A model generated the notes under the pieces. That model was not told the DNA's origin and searched no databases. It was given only the letters and a program-made list of their open reading frames with translations. The position numbers and the translations under genes are program-made. 64,000 nt of DNA from Entoloma clypeatum (lineage: Eukaryota > Basidiomycota > Agaricomycetes > Agaricales > Entolomataceae): positions 372,001 to 436,000 of the forward strand of contig OY751492.1 of NCBI GenBank assembly GCA_963565915.1, in the 5' to 3' direction. Shown piece by piece: positions 23,498 through 33,372 of this stretch. The first letter of the stretch is position 1. Each line of letters begins with the position of its first letter.

Positions 23498-24028
23498 GGT
23501 ATGTATGGTTGATGTGTCCGAGGAGGGTCGTTGCACCTTACATTGGCAAATAGAAGACAGTGACCCTGATATACCGAGGAGTCAGAACCGGTGTGAGCTG
23601 AATCCGAAACACACCTGTCCGATTCTTCGCGTGACGGGTTGTTATGACTTGGAAGTGCACACGCGCAAGAACTCCGGGTGCAATACGCACATCCCCTCCG
23701 ATCACAAAATTACCTTGCCTCCAACTCCCGCATTTCAGGCTGAAGACTTCTTTTCCAATGTACACCGTCAACTACCGTCAACTATACGTGATAGAGGTCT
23801 GAATTCCATGGTTGCATGCATCTGATGAACTTGTTCGCAGAAAATCGGCTTTCTGTCCGGACTTCGTATCTAGCGATTGTCGCCGACTTGCATGAGTTTT
23901 GCCTTTGGTCGTCGCGGGCGGGAGGCAGTCAGACCCTATTATGCTGCTGAGACTCGGACGGTCACGGCTTCTCGGCTCACGTGCACATCTCAGCGTCAAC
24001 ACTCCTTTACCCATTCCGCCAGAATTGC
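23498..24028. other. Divergent promoter region between DUF5648 gene and MsrA
   Basis: The two flanking genes diverge from here. No further gene is seen. Confidence 0.5.
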
Positions 24029-24526
24029 ATGGTTCTGGGCGCTTTAAGAACCATTTTTGTCCGGCCGACGTTCGATCCCTCAGTTTATCGCTCCTCTTCG
24101 TCCAGTAAGTTTTTCCAGGAGTTTCGTTCCCATCCTCGATGCAACGAAAACCTTCTAAACCACGAATCACCAGTGTCATCTGGAACCACCGAAATCGCCA
24201 CATTTGCTGCAGGCTGCTTTTGGGGCGTAGAGCACATATTCCTCAAATACTACCCCCCGGCGCAGAACAAAGGGATACTAAAGACTGCGGTCGGATACAC
24301 AGGTGGAGACCCGCTTATCAAGAACCCGGATTATAAGCAGGTGTGTTCGGGACATACGGGTCATGCAGAGGGGCTGAGGATCGAGTTCGATCCCAGCGTT
24401 GTGACGTACGCTGAGCTCGTGGGCGAGTACTCTTTCAAGTCAAACCCCATGGGGAGGTAGTTTTGACGAATCATCATCTTCAAGAACATTTTTATCGGAC
24501 ACATGATCCTACGACTGCGAATAGGC
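24029..24526 (+). CDS. MXR1: Peptide methionine sulfoxide reductase A (partial, enters the gap)
   Basis: Exons 24029-24104, 24174-24426 and 24485-24526 encode the N-terminal part. The catalytic motif GCFWG lies in [15 protein letters not shown], followed by VGYTGG and, after the second intron, [10 protein letters not shown]. MsrA reduces the S form of methionine sulfoxide in proteins, with the GCFWG Cys as nucleophile. The first exon is arginine- and serine-rich ([15 protein letters not shown]), which could be a mitochondrial targeting sequence. The rest of the enzyme should lie in the 200-N gap and beyond, but the sequence after the gap does not show the expected MsrA C-terminus. Confidence 0.88.
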
Positions 24527-24726
24527 NNNNNNNNNNNNNNNNNNNNNNNNNNNNNNNNNNNNNNNNNNNNNNNNNNNNNNNNNNNNNNNNNNNNNNNNNN
24601 NNNNNNNNNNNNNNNNNNNNNNNNNNNNNNNNNNNNNNNNNNNNNNNNNNNNNNNNNNNNNNNNNNNNNNNNNNNNNNNNNNNNNNNNNNNNNNNNNNNN
24701 NNNNNNNNNNNNNNNNNNNNNNNNNN
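24527..24726. other. Assembly gap (200 N)
   Basis: Exactly 200 unknown bases, a conventional scaffold gap; true size unknown. Confidence 1.
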
Positions 24727-24889
24727 ATTCTGGGTTGTTGCTGCTTCGTTGGAGGGATGCTTTTGAAGGTGTGGAGAGCAGGTGTTTTTGGAAGGCTGCG
24801 ATGCGTGTTCGGAGGAGGTGGCTGGTATTCTAAGGTGTGCGTTAAGATCCTCACAAAAGTGCATACGTGTATGAGGATGGACGTACCAG

Positions 24890-25075
24890 GGGAATTGCGA
24901 GGACTGGGACGAGATTGAGCGGGGGTTCAACGGAGATACATGGAAGAACGATGCGTACAATGAGTCGGCCGGACACGCGGTGGCTTCTGCTCTTTTTGCT
25001 TCTGCTGGGGCTTGGGAACAACTTTTGAGATGCGGCGAGATGCGGCCTCTGTTGTCGTTGTTGTGTTCATCATAA
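24890..25075 (+). CDS. Unidentified 3' exon after the gap
   Basis: After an acceptor (cgtaccag) an open frame of 61 codons runs to TAA. It starts GNCEDWDEIERGFNGDTWKN and ends in a hydrophobic stretch. A possible preceding exon starts in the gap. It does not resemble the MsrA C-terminus, so it may belong to another gene or reflect a misjoin at the gap. Confidence 0.3.
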   Translation, partial: GNCEDWDEIERGFNGDTWKNDAYNESAGHAVASALFASAGAWEQLLRCGEMRPLLSLLCSS

Positions 25076-25681
25076 GTTGCTGGAAACTGATCTGTTTTTT
25101 TGTGGAGTTAGGACTCTGGTCTAGGCGACAATGAGATCAGTAGTGTATCGAATATACTATATCATGATCACCTACTGAGAAACGGCCCTCAAAATGCACA
25201 AGAGAACGCAAAGCCACTCATGGGCCGTAACTTGGGAAAGTTATGGATCGGAACTCGGATTTATAACTACTGAAAGTTGCAAGTATACACACTGAGTACT
25301 GATCCTCAATGGCGGAGAGATGCCTGTCAAACGACAACGAAAAATGGTGGGCGGGCCGAATCGGGGTACACTGTAGGATGTCAGGGAAGAACCATTCAGG
25401 ACCAGCGGTACCCATGGACAGCAGTTCAACAAACACGTATGCAATCTTTCTGGTCCGATAGTTAAGCCAGTCAACAAGGTTAGCACGAGATTCCAGTGTC
25501 TTTCAAGGCACCACTGAGAAGGATCCATGTATTAAACAATTTTTGGGTCTATGTTCCAAGACAGGACGCGTTCGGCTCTAAGGGTACTATATATATCACA
25601 CCTAGAGACAGTTCACCGAACGCCCAAGAATATTTCACTTCAGGGACATACCTGAAGGAAGGCGATGGCCTTAGCGACGCG
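25076..25681. other. Intergenic stretch
   Basis: Nothing recognisable; probably the 3' flank of QCR6 and of the gene interrupted by the gap. Confidence 0.45.
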
Positions 25682-26303
25682 TTAGCGCAGCTTGCTAAAC
25701 AGTTTCGGAGCAGCGGAGTCCTGCGGGCAGATGTCAGCGAACAGGAGCCAAAAGGAGGTTGAAACGCACGTCTACACAGTGCATCATGCTAAGATACAGA
25801 ATCCTCTGGGTTAGTTACTGTCAACCAGGAACGGTTGGGATACGCACTGGACTAGATATTCCAGGAAAAACGGATAGATATGTCAGTCCGAGAACTTCTA
25901 CGTTCGACAAAGAGACTTACACCTAGAGGTTGTGCACACGTTTAGTAATGCTCAACGCAGAAAGCAGGATACGACGTACAGCTCCTCAACACAGTCCTCA
26001 CCCTTGGAACCCTGCCCGCCATGGACTTTCTCTTGGCAATGTTCAAAGTGTCTGGCCAGTGCAGCGCATTTTGCTGATTCCTTGCACTCTTCCCGAATAC
26101 TTGGGTGAATCTGTACGGCCACGGCGTCACCGTGATATACCAGCTCGGCCCAGCGGGGGGGTACTCACGTCTTCCGGTTCCTCTTCTTCTGGTTCGGCTT
26201 CGGCTTGGGCCTCCTCGGTGGCCTGTTCTGGCTTCTCCTCCTCCGAATCGTTATGTATAGTTGAGAAGAATGACGAGAAGAACGAGGAAACGCCGGAGCT
26301 CAT
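25682..26303 (-). CDS. QCR6: Cytochrome bc1 complex subunit 6 (acidic hinge protein)
   Basis: Six exons (26303-26169, 26110-25980, 25922-25921, 25851-25848, 25788-25770, 25720-25682) join to 109 codons. The start MSSGVSSFFSSFFSTI leads into a very acidic stretch (AEPEEEEPED) and then the paired-cysteine domain: REECKESAKC, FEHCQEK, GEDCVEEL, MMHC. The protein ends APKLFSKLR. It bridges cytochrome c1 and cytochrome c in complex III of the inner mitochondrial membrane. Exons 3 (GT) and 4 (TCCA) are 2 and 4 nt long. Without both, the frame breaks, and with them the sequence reads EELFHMMHC as in other fungi. All five introns are GT-AG and 49-69 nt long. Confidence 0.9.
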
Positions 26304-26520
26304 TTTCTTGAGTTGGGTCAACGGTTGAAAACACGAAAACTCCGCCACATCGTTGTCCGGAAAATTCAGGATCCGTGGGAAGACTTTCCTTTTCCTCCTT
26401 CCTCTCAAGCTTGAATGTTGTAGCAAGGGTCTGGCGATCGAATACTCGAAGTGGAGAAGGTAACAACCAGCCGAAAGGATTTTACTTAAAATTCAGCCCT
26501 CTCATACCTTAGTGAGGTCT

Positions 26521-28093
26521 ATGCAGTGCATCAGCCTAGGATCCATCGACGATGACGTCCTGGTCCATATATTCTCTTTCTTACTTCCTTCAGAAATCCT
26601 ATGCATGAGAAGGGTTCGTGTTCGCCGTCGAGTCACGTCCTCGCTGATCAAATCCTTATCAGATAAACAGACGCATGAAGGCGCTTTCAAAGCTGCGCAC
26701 AGTTTGGATAAATGCATGCTTCACGTACATTTTACGGAACGGTTATCCTTTTCCACATCGATCGTTAGAGTCAATGTCGGACTCGGACCTTGAATTCGAG
26801 ACTTGTCGCGGGTTCGACCTCGCATCACGATGGATCTCGGGTCTGTCCTCACCCCGACACACGTTCCACGTAGATGCTACTTCCAGCACATCGGTGCATG
26901 AAGTACGCTTCGTGCCAGGGCACGCTGGACAGTGGATCCTGACCCTATCGAAAGGGATTTGGGATATTCTCACAATCTGGGATCTGAGTACTGGTGGTCG
27001 AAAACTTTGCGAATGGTCACCCCGAGGTGCACTCTTCAATGGGATGTCTCTCAATTCGGGCGTCAGCCCCAATACCACCATGGCGATCTCCGTGTTCAAA
27101 GACGGGTTTGTTACGCCCCAAGGAACACTGTTGATCATTGGCTGAGGCGTATCTACAGCGAACACCAGTTGAAAATATTGTCATTGGAGACTAATGACGA
27201 TGGTGGATACCACTTTCGATTGGTATTCTCATTGAAATCACAGTTGAAACCTACCAAATTACACGACGACCTCCTAGCTATCAGCGATGATTCACACAGG
27301 ACGGAAGTTTGGAACTGGATGCTCGGGACTTCAGCGATCCTTGAACATGCTCACCAAGATGATGACCTGTCGCAAGTTGAGTCACCGTCGTCGCTTCCTC
27401 TCGCAATGCTTCACCGTCGCCAAACAGAATCATTGCATCCAAGTTGTGTTCGCTCTTCGCAGTGTTCTCGTTGTGAGAGCGCGGGCCATCTACCTGTTTC
27501 CCGAGCCAGAGTTATCCGCGATTCCGGTAGTATACTATTCTATCGCAGAGCATTCCTTTGGGTGGATTGACGGTGTATCCGTGACTCAGCGATCCTCCGG
27601 AAGCCTTTCCATCCTCCTTCGTGGAGAAAGTGACGATCCATGGGCTTCAGGCCTTCACTCCCTCGACCTCTATACTCTTGATCCGCAGAACGAAGCCCTC
27701 CCTTACCTATTCCCTCCGAGGCTCATGGCACGGGTCCCCGCCCTTCGCGGATCTCTCCGATGCCGCAGAGTCGTCTTAGGCACATGTGGCACCGCCGTGT
27801 GGATTCAGCCGCAAGATCGCGCGCTCGTAGGGCTTGCCTCATTCTATCATGATTATCCCCAACAAGCCATTCTCTCGGTGAGTGGTCATGAAAGCGTCGT
27901 GGCTGCTGCGTTCCCTGGTCCGTTGGCTCCACCAGAGCTTGAACTCGAAGATGACAGCGCCGTGGCGAGGGCACAAAGTCGGACGCTTTGCACTAACATC
28001 TTTAATAATTGGACTTCACTGGATTATAGCGAAGAGGTGGGGAGGATTGTTTTGAGTTCCAGTTTTGGGAGAGTTATGGTTCTGGAACTATGA
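26521..28093 (+). CDS. F-box protein with beta-propeller-like body
   Basis: Four exons (26521-26613, 26663-27105, 27147-27375, 27428-28093) give 476 codons. The N-terminus is an F-box (DDDVLVHIFSFLLPSEIL), split by the first intron from RRMKALSKLRTVWINAC. The remainder has spaced short strands with WD-like signatures (LTIWDLSTG, VWNWMLG, GRVMVLEL), typical of the large F-box family of Agaricomycetes. Such proteins recruit substrates to an SCF ubiquitin ligase through Skp1. Intron 2 is only 41 nt. The target is unknown. Confidence 0.8.
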
Positions 28094-28374
28094 TTCGAAA
28101 GGAATTTCCCAACGACATGTTGAAGCGCTCATGGCCAGTTGGTGTACTTTGTATCCGGACGAGCATTTTAGTGCTCATATTCCAAAAATCCTCACCTGAC
28201 TGTTATAATGTGTCCCGACCCTGTATATCAGTCTTTGCCTGAGCACTAGGAATCTGAAAACGCGTCAAGGTTTGGCTTGCGCGTTCGAATCACATGATGT
28301 ACAGAACCCATATCACGTGACTGAACTAGATCAACTTCGCCGCCACCATCATTTCCGAGCAAACGGGCGGGGCA

Positions 28375-28803
28375 ATGGCCACAAACACACCTACAGCGGC
28401 GCCTGGGCGGGAAGCTCTCGAGAAATTTCTGCCTTATGTACTCTCAGGACTTTCTGCCGTCTCTACAGCCATCTCAGCTGCCAGCCACTTCGTCAATCTC
28501 CTTTTCTTCAAATTCTCGCCTTTGCCTGTCATGTTCTACCTCATGGCACCACTCTTCGTGTTCATCGAGACTCTCATTGAAATCTTCATCCACGTGCCGT
28601 ATCAAATCATCATGTCCTTCCTGGATGCAATCTATCCCGTATATGTCTTTTGCGGCGTCGCGTGCATAACTGGTGGAATTATTGGGCTGACGGGACGGAT
28701 TATCTCAAAATCGTTGGTGAACCTGCTGGAAGAGACGCCTGTTGTAAAGACAGAGGTGGGCCCAGGGATACGGGGAGCACGAAAAGGGAAGGCGAAGGCA
28801 TGA
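28375..28803 (+). CDS. Small integral membrane protein, unknown function
   Basis: An uninterrupted 142-codon ORF. After a short Thr/Ala-rich start come about three hydrophobic segments (residues 22-45, 48-72, 85-108), then a basic tail rich in Gly, Lys and Arg (IRGARKGKAKA). No family is recognised. Length, codon use and topology favour a real gene. The tail would probably face the cytosol. Confidence 0.6.
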   Translation: MATNTPTAAPGREALEKFLPYVLSGLSAVSTAISAASHFVNLLFFKFSPLPVMFYLMAPLFVFIETLIEIFIHVPYQIIMSFLDAIYPVYVFCGVACITGGIIGLTGRIISKSLVNLLEETPVVKTEVGPGIRGARKGKAKA

Positions 28804-29817
28804 GGTCAGTCCTTCCGAATCCTCTCAAACTCAGCCGACGTTTGATAGCTGGAATTACAGAAGCAGACATTCGGAAGTGTCCACATCAAACAGGGATGCG
28901 ACGAGCCTTGAAGGTACGCTTTATTCTGCAACGTTGTTATATCTTGTTTTGAAACATCATTTCATAGTATGATGACCGCTTTGTATTGCACATGAACAGC
29001 TGACACCACAGTGACCCGGAATGTGTCAAATATGTGTGCCTAGTCGTCAATTATGACTCCTTCAGATTGCACGTTGCTTTTGTTCTCATGCAGCTTCCTT
29101 GCTATTGAAAATTTACCGCCTCGGCAGGAACTCCGTCCATTTGTATCACGCATGTCGCTTCCTTCGACTCCAATAGACCATAGGAAATAGACTGGTTTTT
29201 GCCTCCGTGCTTAACATAAAATCCCTGGAAGAAGCCCATTTTTTGCCCCATAACATGTCCTCACCTCCGATCACGCTCCCTCAGCCTGTTAAACATGAGT
29301 GATACGGGAAATCATTATTCCGAAGCGCTTACCAGCTTGTTTCGAGGTTTCAAAAAATTTTGGTGCAATTTCATTCCGATTGACACCTCCAACCGTGAGG
29401 TTGGTTCTTCGATTCCTCGGGCTTCGAATTCAACTGAAACGCGTTTTTAGCAAATGTATTCTGCGATACCCGCTATGAAACGGTACCAATTACCTATCCC
29501 ATGCACCAGTATTACGCGAGGGCGCATCTTCATGATGTCCAAACTTGAAGGGCTTCCCGCGGCCCCAGCGCCCAATGAAACTTGGCAGATTACGAACTCT
29601 TTGAAGAGATACCTACGACGCGTTTTACAATTTTTAAAATCTCCGTAACTCTTGTCCTGCGTATACCCCGACGAGTACTTAACATGCTCAAAGCCTTCAT
29701 CTCCATGTATTCCCACTGTCTTGTCCCACGAAGGCATTGTTATCTTATGTCAGCTGCCCTCCGGGTCTCGATTGTTTGGCGCTTAATCGCCTCTTTCATC
29801 TCCACCTCTCGTTCCCC
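28804..29817. other. Intergenic stretch
   Basis: I see no supportable gene; the ORFs here are short and lack domains. Confidence 0.45.
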
Positions 29818-30333
29818 ATGTCCCCAACCGATAATGCTGAAACACGAGCCTCAGAAAGGTCCAGGGCTCTGGACTCGGAGGCTGCTCCTGATGAAACGTC
29901 TAGGTCTTCACCTTCAACTTCTCGTAACCGCGAACTCCATCTGCCCACTCGGGGAGACCGCACCCTACCCCGACGATGGAAAGCGTTGCGTGTGCAAATC
30001 TTGCTACGCGACAACAACACATGTGCTTCGTGCGGCTACACCTCTCCTCACCCGCGAGGCCATGCGATGAAGACCGCTCACGAGGACGGAAACGCATCGA
30101 ATAACGACCTACAAAACTTGAGAGTCCATTGCCCGCCTTGTGAGGCGATACGGCATTGTGGACTTTCCGGTTCAGAAGGCTGGATCATGCTGGGAGAATC
30201 GGGGATGGAACAGGTCGAAATAGTGCGGAGGACGCGGGAAATATTCGAGATGTTGGGAGTCATACCGCATCCGAGGAAGATAGACCCTTCGGTGACACAG
30301 AAAGGTCTGCTGCGGAGCTTGCGAATCTGCTGA
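29818..30333 (+). CDS. HNH-nuclease-like zinc protein
   Basis: A single ORF of 171 codons. A Ser/Arg-rich N-terminus leads to WKALRVQILLRDNNTCASCG, then TAHEDGNASNNDLQNL and HCPPC. The spacing CxxC, His-x7-Asn with NL, then CxxC is that of HNH endonuclease-type zinc modules. Whether it is an active nuclease is unclear: the usual ExHH core is reduced to AHEDG. The 3' end overlaps, in another frame, an open stretch that leads into the DUF1917 gene, so the two could be parts of one gene. Confidence 0.5.
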   Translation: MSPTDNAETRASERSRALDSEAAPDETSRSSPSTSRNRELHLPTRGDRTLPRRWKALRVQILLRDNNTCASCGYTSPHPRGHAMKTAHEDGNASNNDLQNLRVHCPPCEAIRHCGLSGSEGWIMLGESGMEQVEIVRRTREIFEMLGVIPHPRKIDPSVTQKGLLRSLRIC

Positions 30334-30422
30334 AACCGGCTGGGGAAGATTTACCCGCAGAGTATAGCCGTCTAAGAGGGTTCTTTACCAAAGATGGCGC
30401 ACACCTGTTCAGCGATACAACG

Positions 30423-31122
30423 ATGACTGCAAACGTGTATGTGCCCCTATCATACTGCTTATTTTCTTTATTCTCATCGGACTTTAAACAAGGGAAGCTT
30501 TAGATGCGGCCGAAGAGTCGAACCCTTCAGATCGACGGGCAGCCGAAATTTTAGCGCTTGAAGCGTCTCTTCCATGGATACGCTACTCACCGAGAAATCA
30601 CAAATCTGCTCAAGCATATTTGATACTTGGAGTCCTTCCTTGACAACAAAAGACGAGGTCGCCTGGATCTGCGTGACCAACCCCCGCACTGCCAGTGGTA
30701 AAGGAACGCGTCCCGATTCGGCCTCTCTGAAGGTTGCATGGGACGAGATATGCGCCAGTAACCTCGCCTCTATTCCTGAAGTGGATAAGTTGGCCCGACG
30801 TTTCGGCACGCTTTCTGGAAAATGGCTCGTATTTGCCACGACGGCAAAAGTCGACAGTCTATGGGAGCGCATCGTAAAAGCCACTCTTGCAGGAACGTTG
30901 GGCACTGGTGCAAAAGTGTCTCCCCGCGACGAGACTAGCAGCCATGTCATCTGCGTCTACAATGATGACTACATGTCCAGAGCCGAGGTGGACAAGATAC
31001 GCGATGGGCTGCGGCGGCTGGGAGTGAAAAAACGAATTGGGTATAAGCCAGATATCTATACATATTGCGGCATATATGCGGGGAATTCTTGGGGCATTGC
31101 GCCAACACGGTATCATTCATGA
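30423..31122 (+). CDS. DUF1917 (Bles03/C11orf68-like) protein, 5' end unresolved
   Basis: The body is clear: VAWICVTNP, then LSGKWLVFATTAKVD, VSPRDE, HVICVYNDDYMSRAEV and YKPDIYTYCGIYAGNSWGI, as in the eukaryotic DUF1917 family of unknown function. Upstream an exon seems to end at 30433 with a gtatgtg donor and to resume at 30492 (EALDAAEESNP to SLPWIRYSPRNHKSAQ). That exon is in a different frame from the DUF1917 body, so a frameshift or missed intron must fall at about 30590-30640. The ATG at 30423 is the first in the upstream frame; the ATG at 30574 would start the body alone. Confidence 0.65.
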
Positions 31123-31759
31123 AGCCTGACTGGGAGTAGTACGAAACCACGGTGTCAGATAGGGCTGAGATTGTCTACGATCTCAGGGTCGCTTCATTGA
31201 CCTTCATACCTTTCAGGATGTACTGGTCACTGGCACGAGTCAATATATAAGTGCACGCGAGGCGGATCTTTATTCTAGAGCGCTCTGTGACACGTTGGCT
31301 CGATCCCCTGCCAATGGCACCTCTCAGGAATATGAAGCCGTCAAGGATGGTTTACATTCGCAGACCCCCACTAAACCAGTCAGGAATATCATGAGTACAC
31401 AGGCACCTGTAAGTACGGTAAACTCTTAATTGCCGAGGATCGCCTTCAAGCCACACGAGGGCGACTAAGTACTTTAAGGAATCTAACGCACCATTGTATT
31501 TTCAGGGCAGGGGGTATCGCTGTAATAAGAAGTAATGCGATTGGTGAGCGGAAGGATTTAATATCACAAGGCTTACTTAATCTGGAGAAGTGGTGCGTCA
31601 ACATCGCGGGACGACACGCCGAGGACCGGACGGCTTTACGCCTCACCCTCGCAATATGGTGGTATAGATATTGCCTCGAGCGTGCGCCGCTAAATCGTGC
31701 AAGCTTCAGGTTAGCCTTTGAATCCTCCTCTAAACTATTTGCGCCAGAATGGCCAGCCC
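31123..31759. other. Intergenic stretch
   Basis: No gene recognised. The promoter of the GTPase gene should be in the distal part. Confidence 0.4.
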
Positions 31760-33059
31760 ATGTACGGTGCGTATTTTCGTCATCGTGGAGCGAGTGCAAA
31801 GTGGCTCAGTCCGTTTCTGAAGCCGCCGCCAATTGGTGACGAGCCTCAGGAGATCACTATAGCGTAAGTGTCGCAAAGTTTTATTTCGCGAGAAGTCAAC
31901 TAAAGCCTTGTCCGCATATGCCAGGGTAATGGGTGCCACGGGCACTGGAAAAACATCGGTGTGTGTCGATAGAAGAGATATTAGTTCGCTAATCAGCGTG
32001 GTCCATAGTTCATCAATCTTTTGAGCGGCACAAACCTTGAAGTAGGGGGTGAACTAGAGTCCTGCACCACCTCCGTTCAACTGAGCGATCCGTTCTTTCT
32101 CGACGGATATCGGATCACCCTGATTGATACGCCGGGCTTTGACGATTCGCGGCTCAAGGACTCGGATGTTCTGGCGATGATTGCCGCACATCTTGCTTTC
32201 ACGTACGTTTTTACCTTTTCAGTCGAGATGAACACCCTGGTGATATGTGAACAGCCACAAAAACGGGAAAGCGCTTGCCGGGATAATTTATATGCATCGT
32301 ATCTCGGATAACAGGATGGGTGGTATATCTTCACGAAACTTCAAGATGTTCCGCCAGCTCTGTGGAGACAATTCGCTTCAGAACGTCCTGGTCGTCACGA
32401 ACATGTGGGGCCTGGTGGATCAAGAGCTCGGCGAGGCGCGGGAGAAGCAGCTCGCATCAAAAGATGTGTTCTACAAGCCCGCACTCGACAAAGGTGCGCG
32501 AATCGTACGGCACGATGGTACAATCGAGTCCGGAAAGTCCATTATACGAGCTCTTTTCGGCGGGAGGCCACAGATTCTTCAGATACAGCAAGAGTTGGAC
32601 GCGGGCATGGATTTATCAGAAACCTCAGCCGGCAAGCAGCTCAACGGTGACCTCATGGAGCGGATAGCGAAGCATCAGGAGGAGATCCGGAAATTGATGG
32701 ATGGGATGAGCGAAGCGAGTCGTTTGAGGGACGAACAGACACGTCAGGAGTTGGGAGAGGACCGCGCAAAGCTGGAGGCGGAGATCCAGAGATTACAGAC
32801 AGATTCGCAAAACATGGCGACAGGGTACACGGAAGCCATGGCCCGGCTCGAACAAAAAATGCACGACATGGGGAATGCATCCACCGAAACCACTGAGCAG
32901 GATGCGCAGATCTGCGGCATCCAAGAACAGTTCAGGCGTCGAGACTCGGCGGCGGATAACGCGGTGCTGGAGGCAAAACTCGGAGGGGCCTTTCCAATTT
33001 TCGGATTCTGGGGAAAATTAGCGTTGATGTTATCGCCATTCTCATTGTCATGGAAGTAG
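31760..33059 (+). CDS. AIG1-like G-domain protein with coiled coil
   Basis: Four exons (31760-31863, 31925-31958, 32009-32202, 32255-33059) give 378 codons. The P-loop GATGTGKTS (about residues 38-46) is carried on a 34-nt exon. It is followed by a Walker B/G3 motif DTPGFDD and a G4-like TNMW in place of NKxD. Residues from about 215 to 340 form a charged coiled coil, and the C-terminus has a short hydrophobic patch (FPIFGFWGKLALML). Mushroom genomes contain many such GTPases, resembling immunity-associated AIG1 or septin-like proteins, mostly uncharacterised. No defect is seen. Confidence 0.82.
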
Positions 33060-33372
33060 GGAGCTGATTTGGTTTAAGTAATTTATATAATTATATGTCA
33101 TGTGACGTAATCACCATAGGGTACTATAAAAGGATTCTTGATAAGATCGAATCTAAGTTGTTTACCCACGGTTCAATAACAGTTTTGCTTCCTTTCTCTT
33201 GCTTTAAAGTGATGCAAAATTTACTTACTGTTTAGTTGAACCTCCCGACCCAATTGAGGAGGTGCGCATACTTGATGCGACAAACATAATACTGATACAT
33301 TAGCAGAAGGAAGCTTAAGACTCGCCACAAGCCCACTGAACCAGCTTAAACGGACAGCAGCGACGGAGATCG

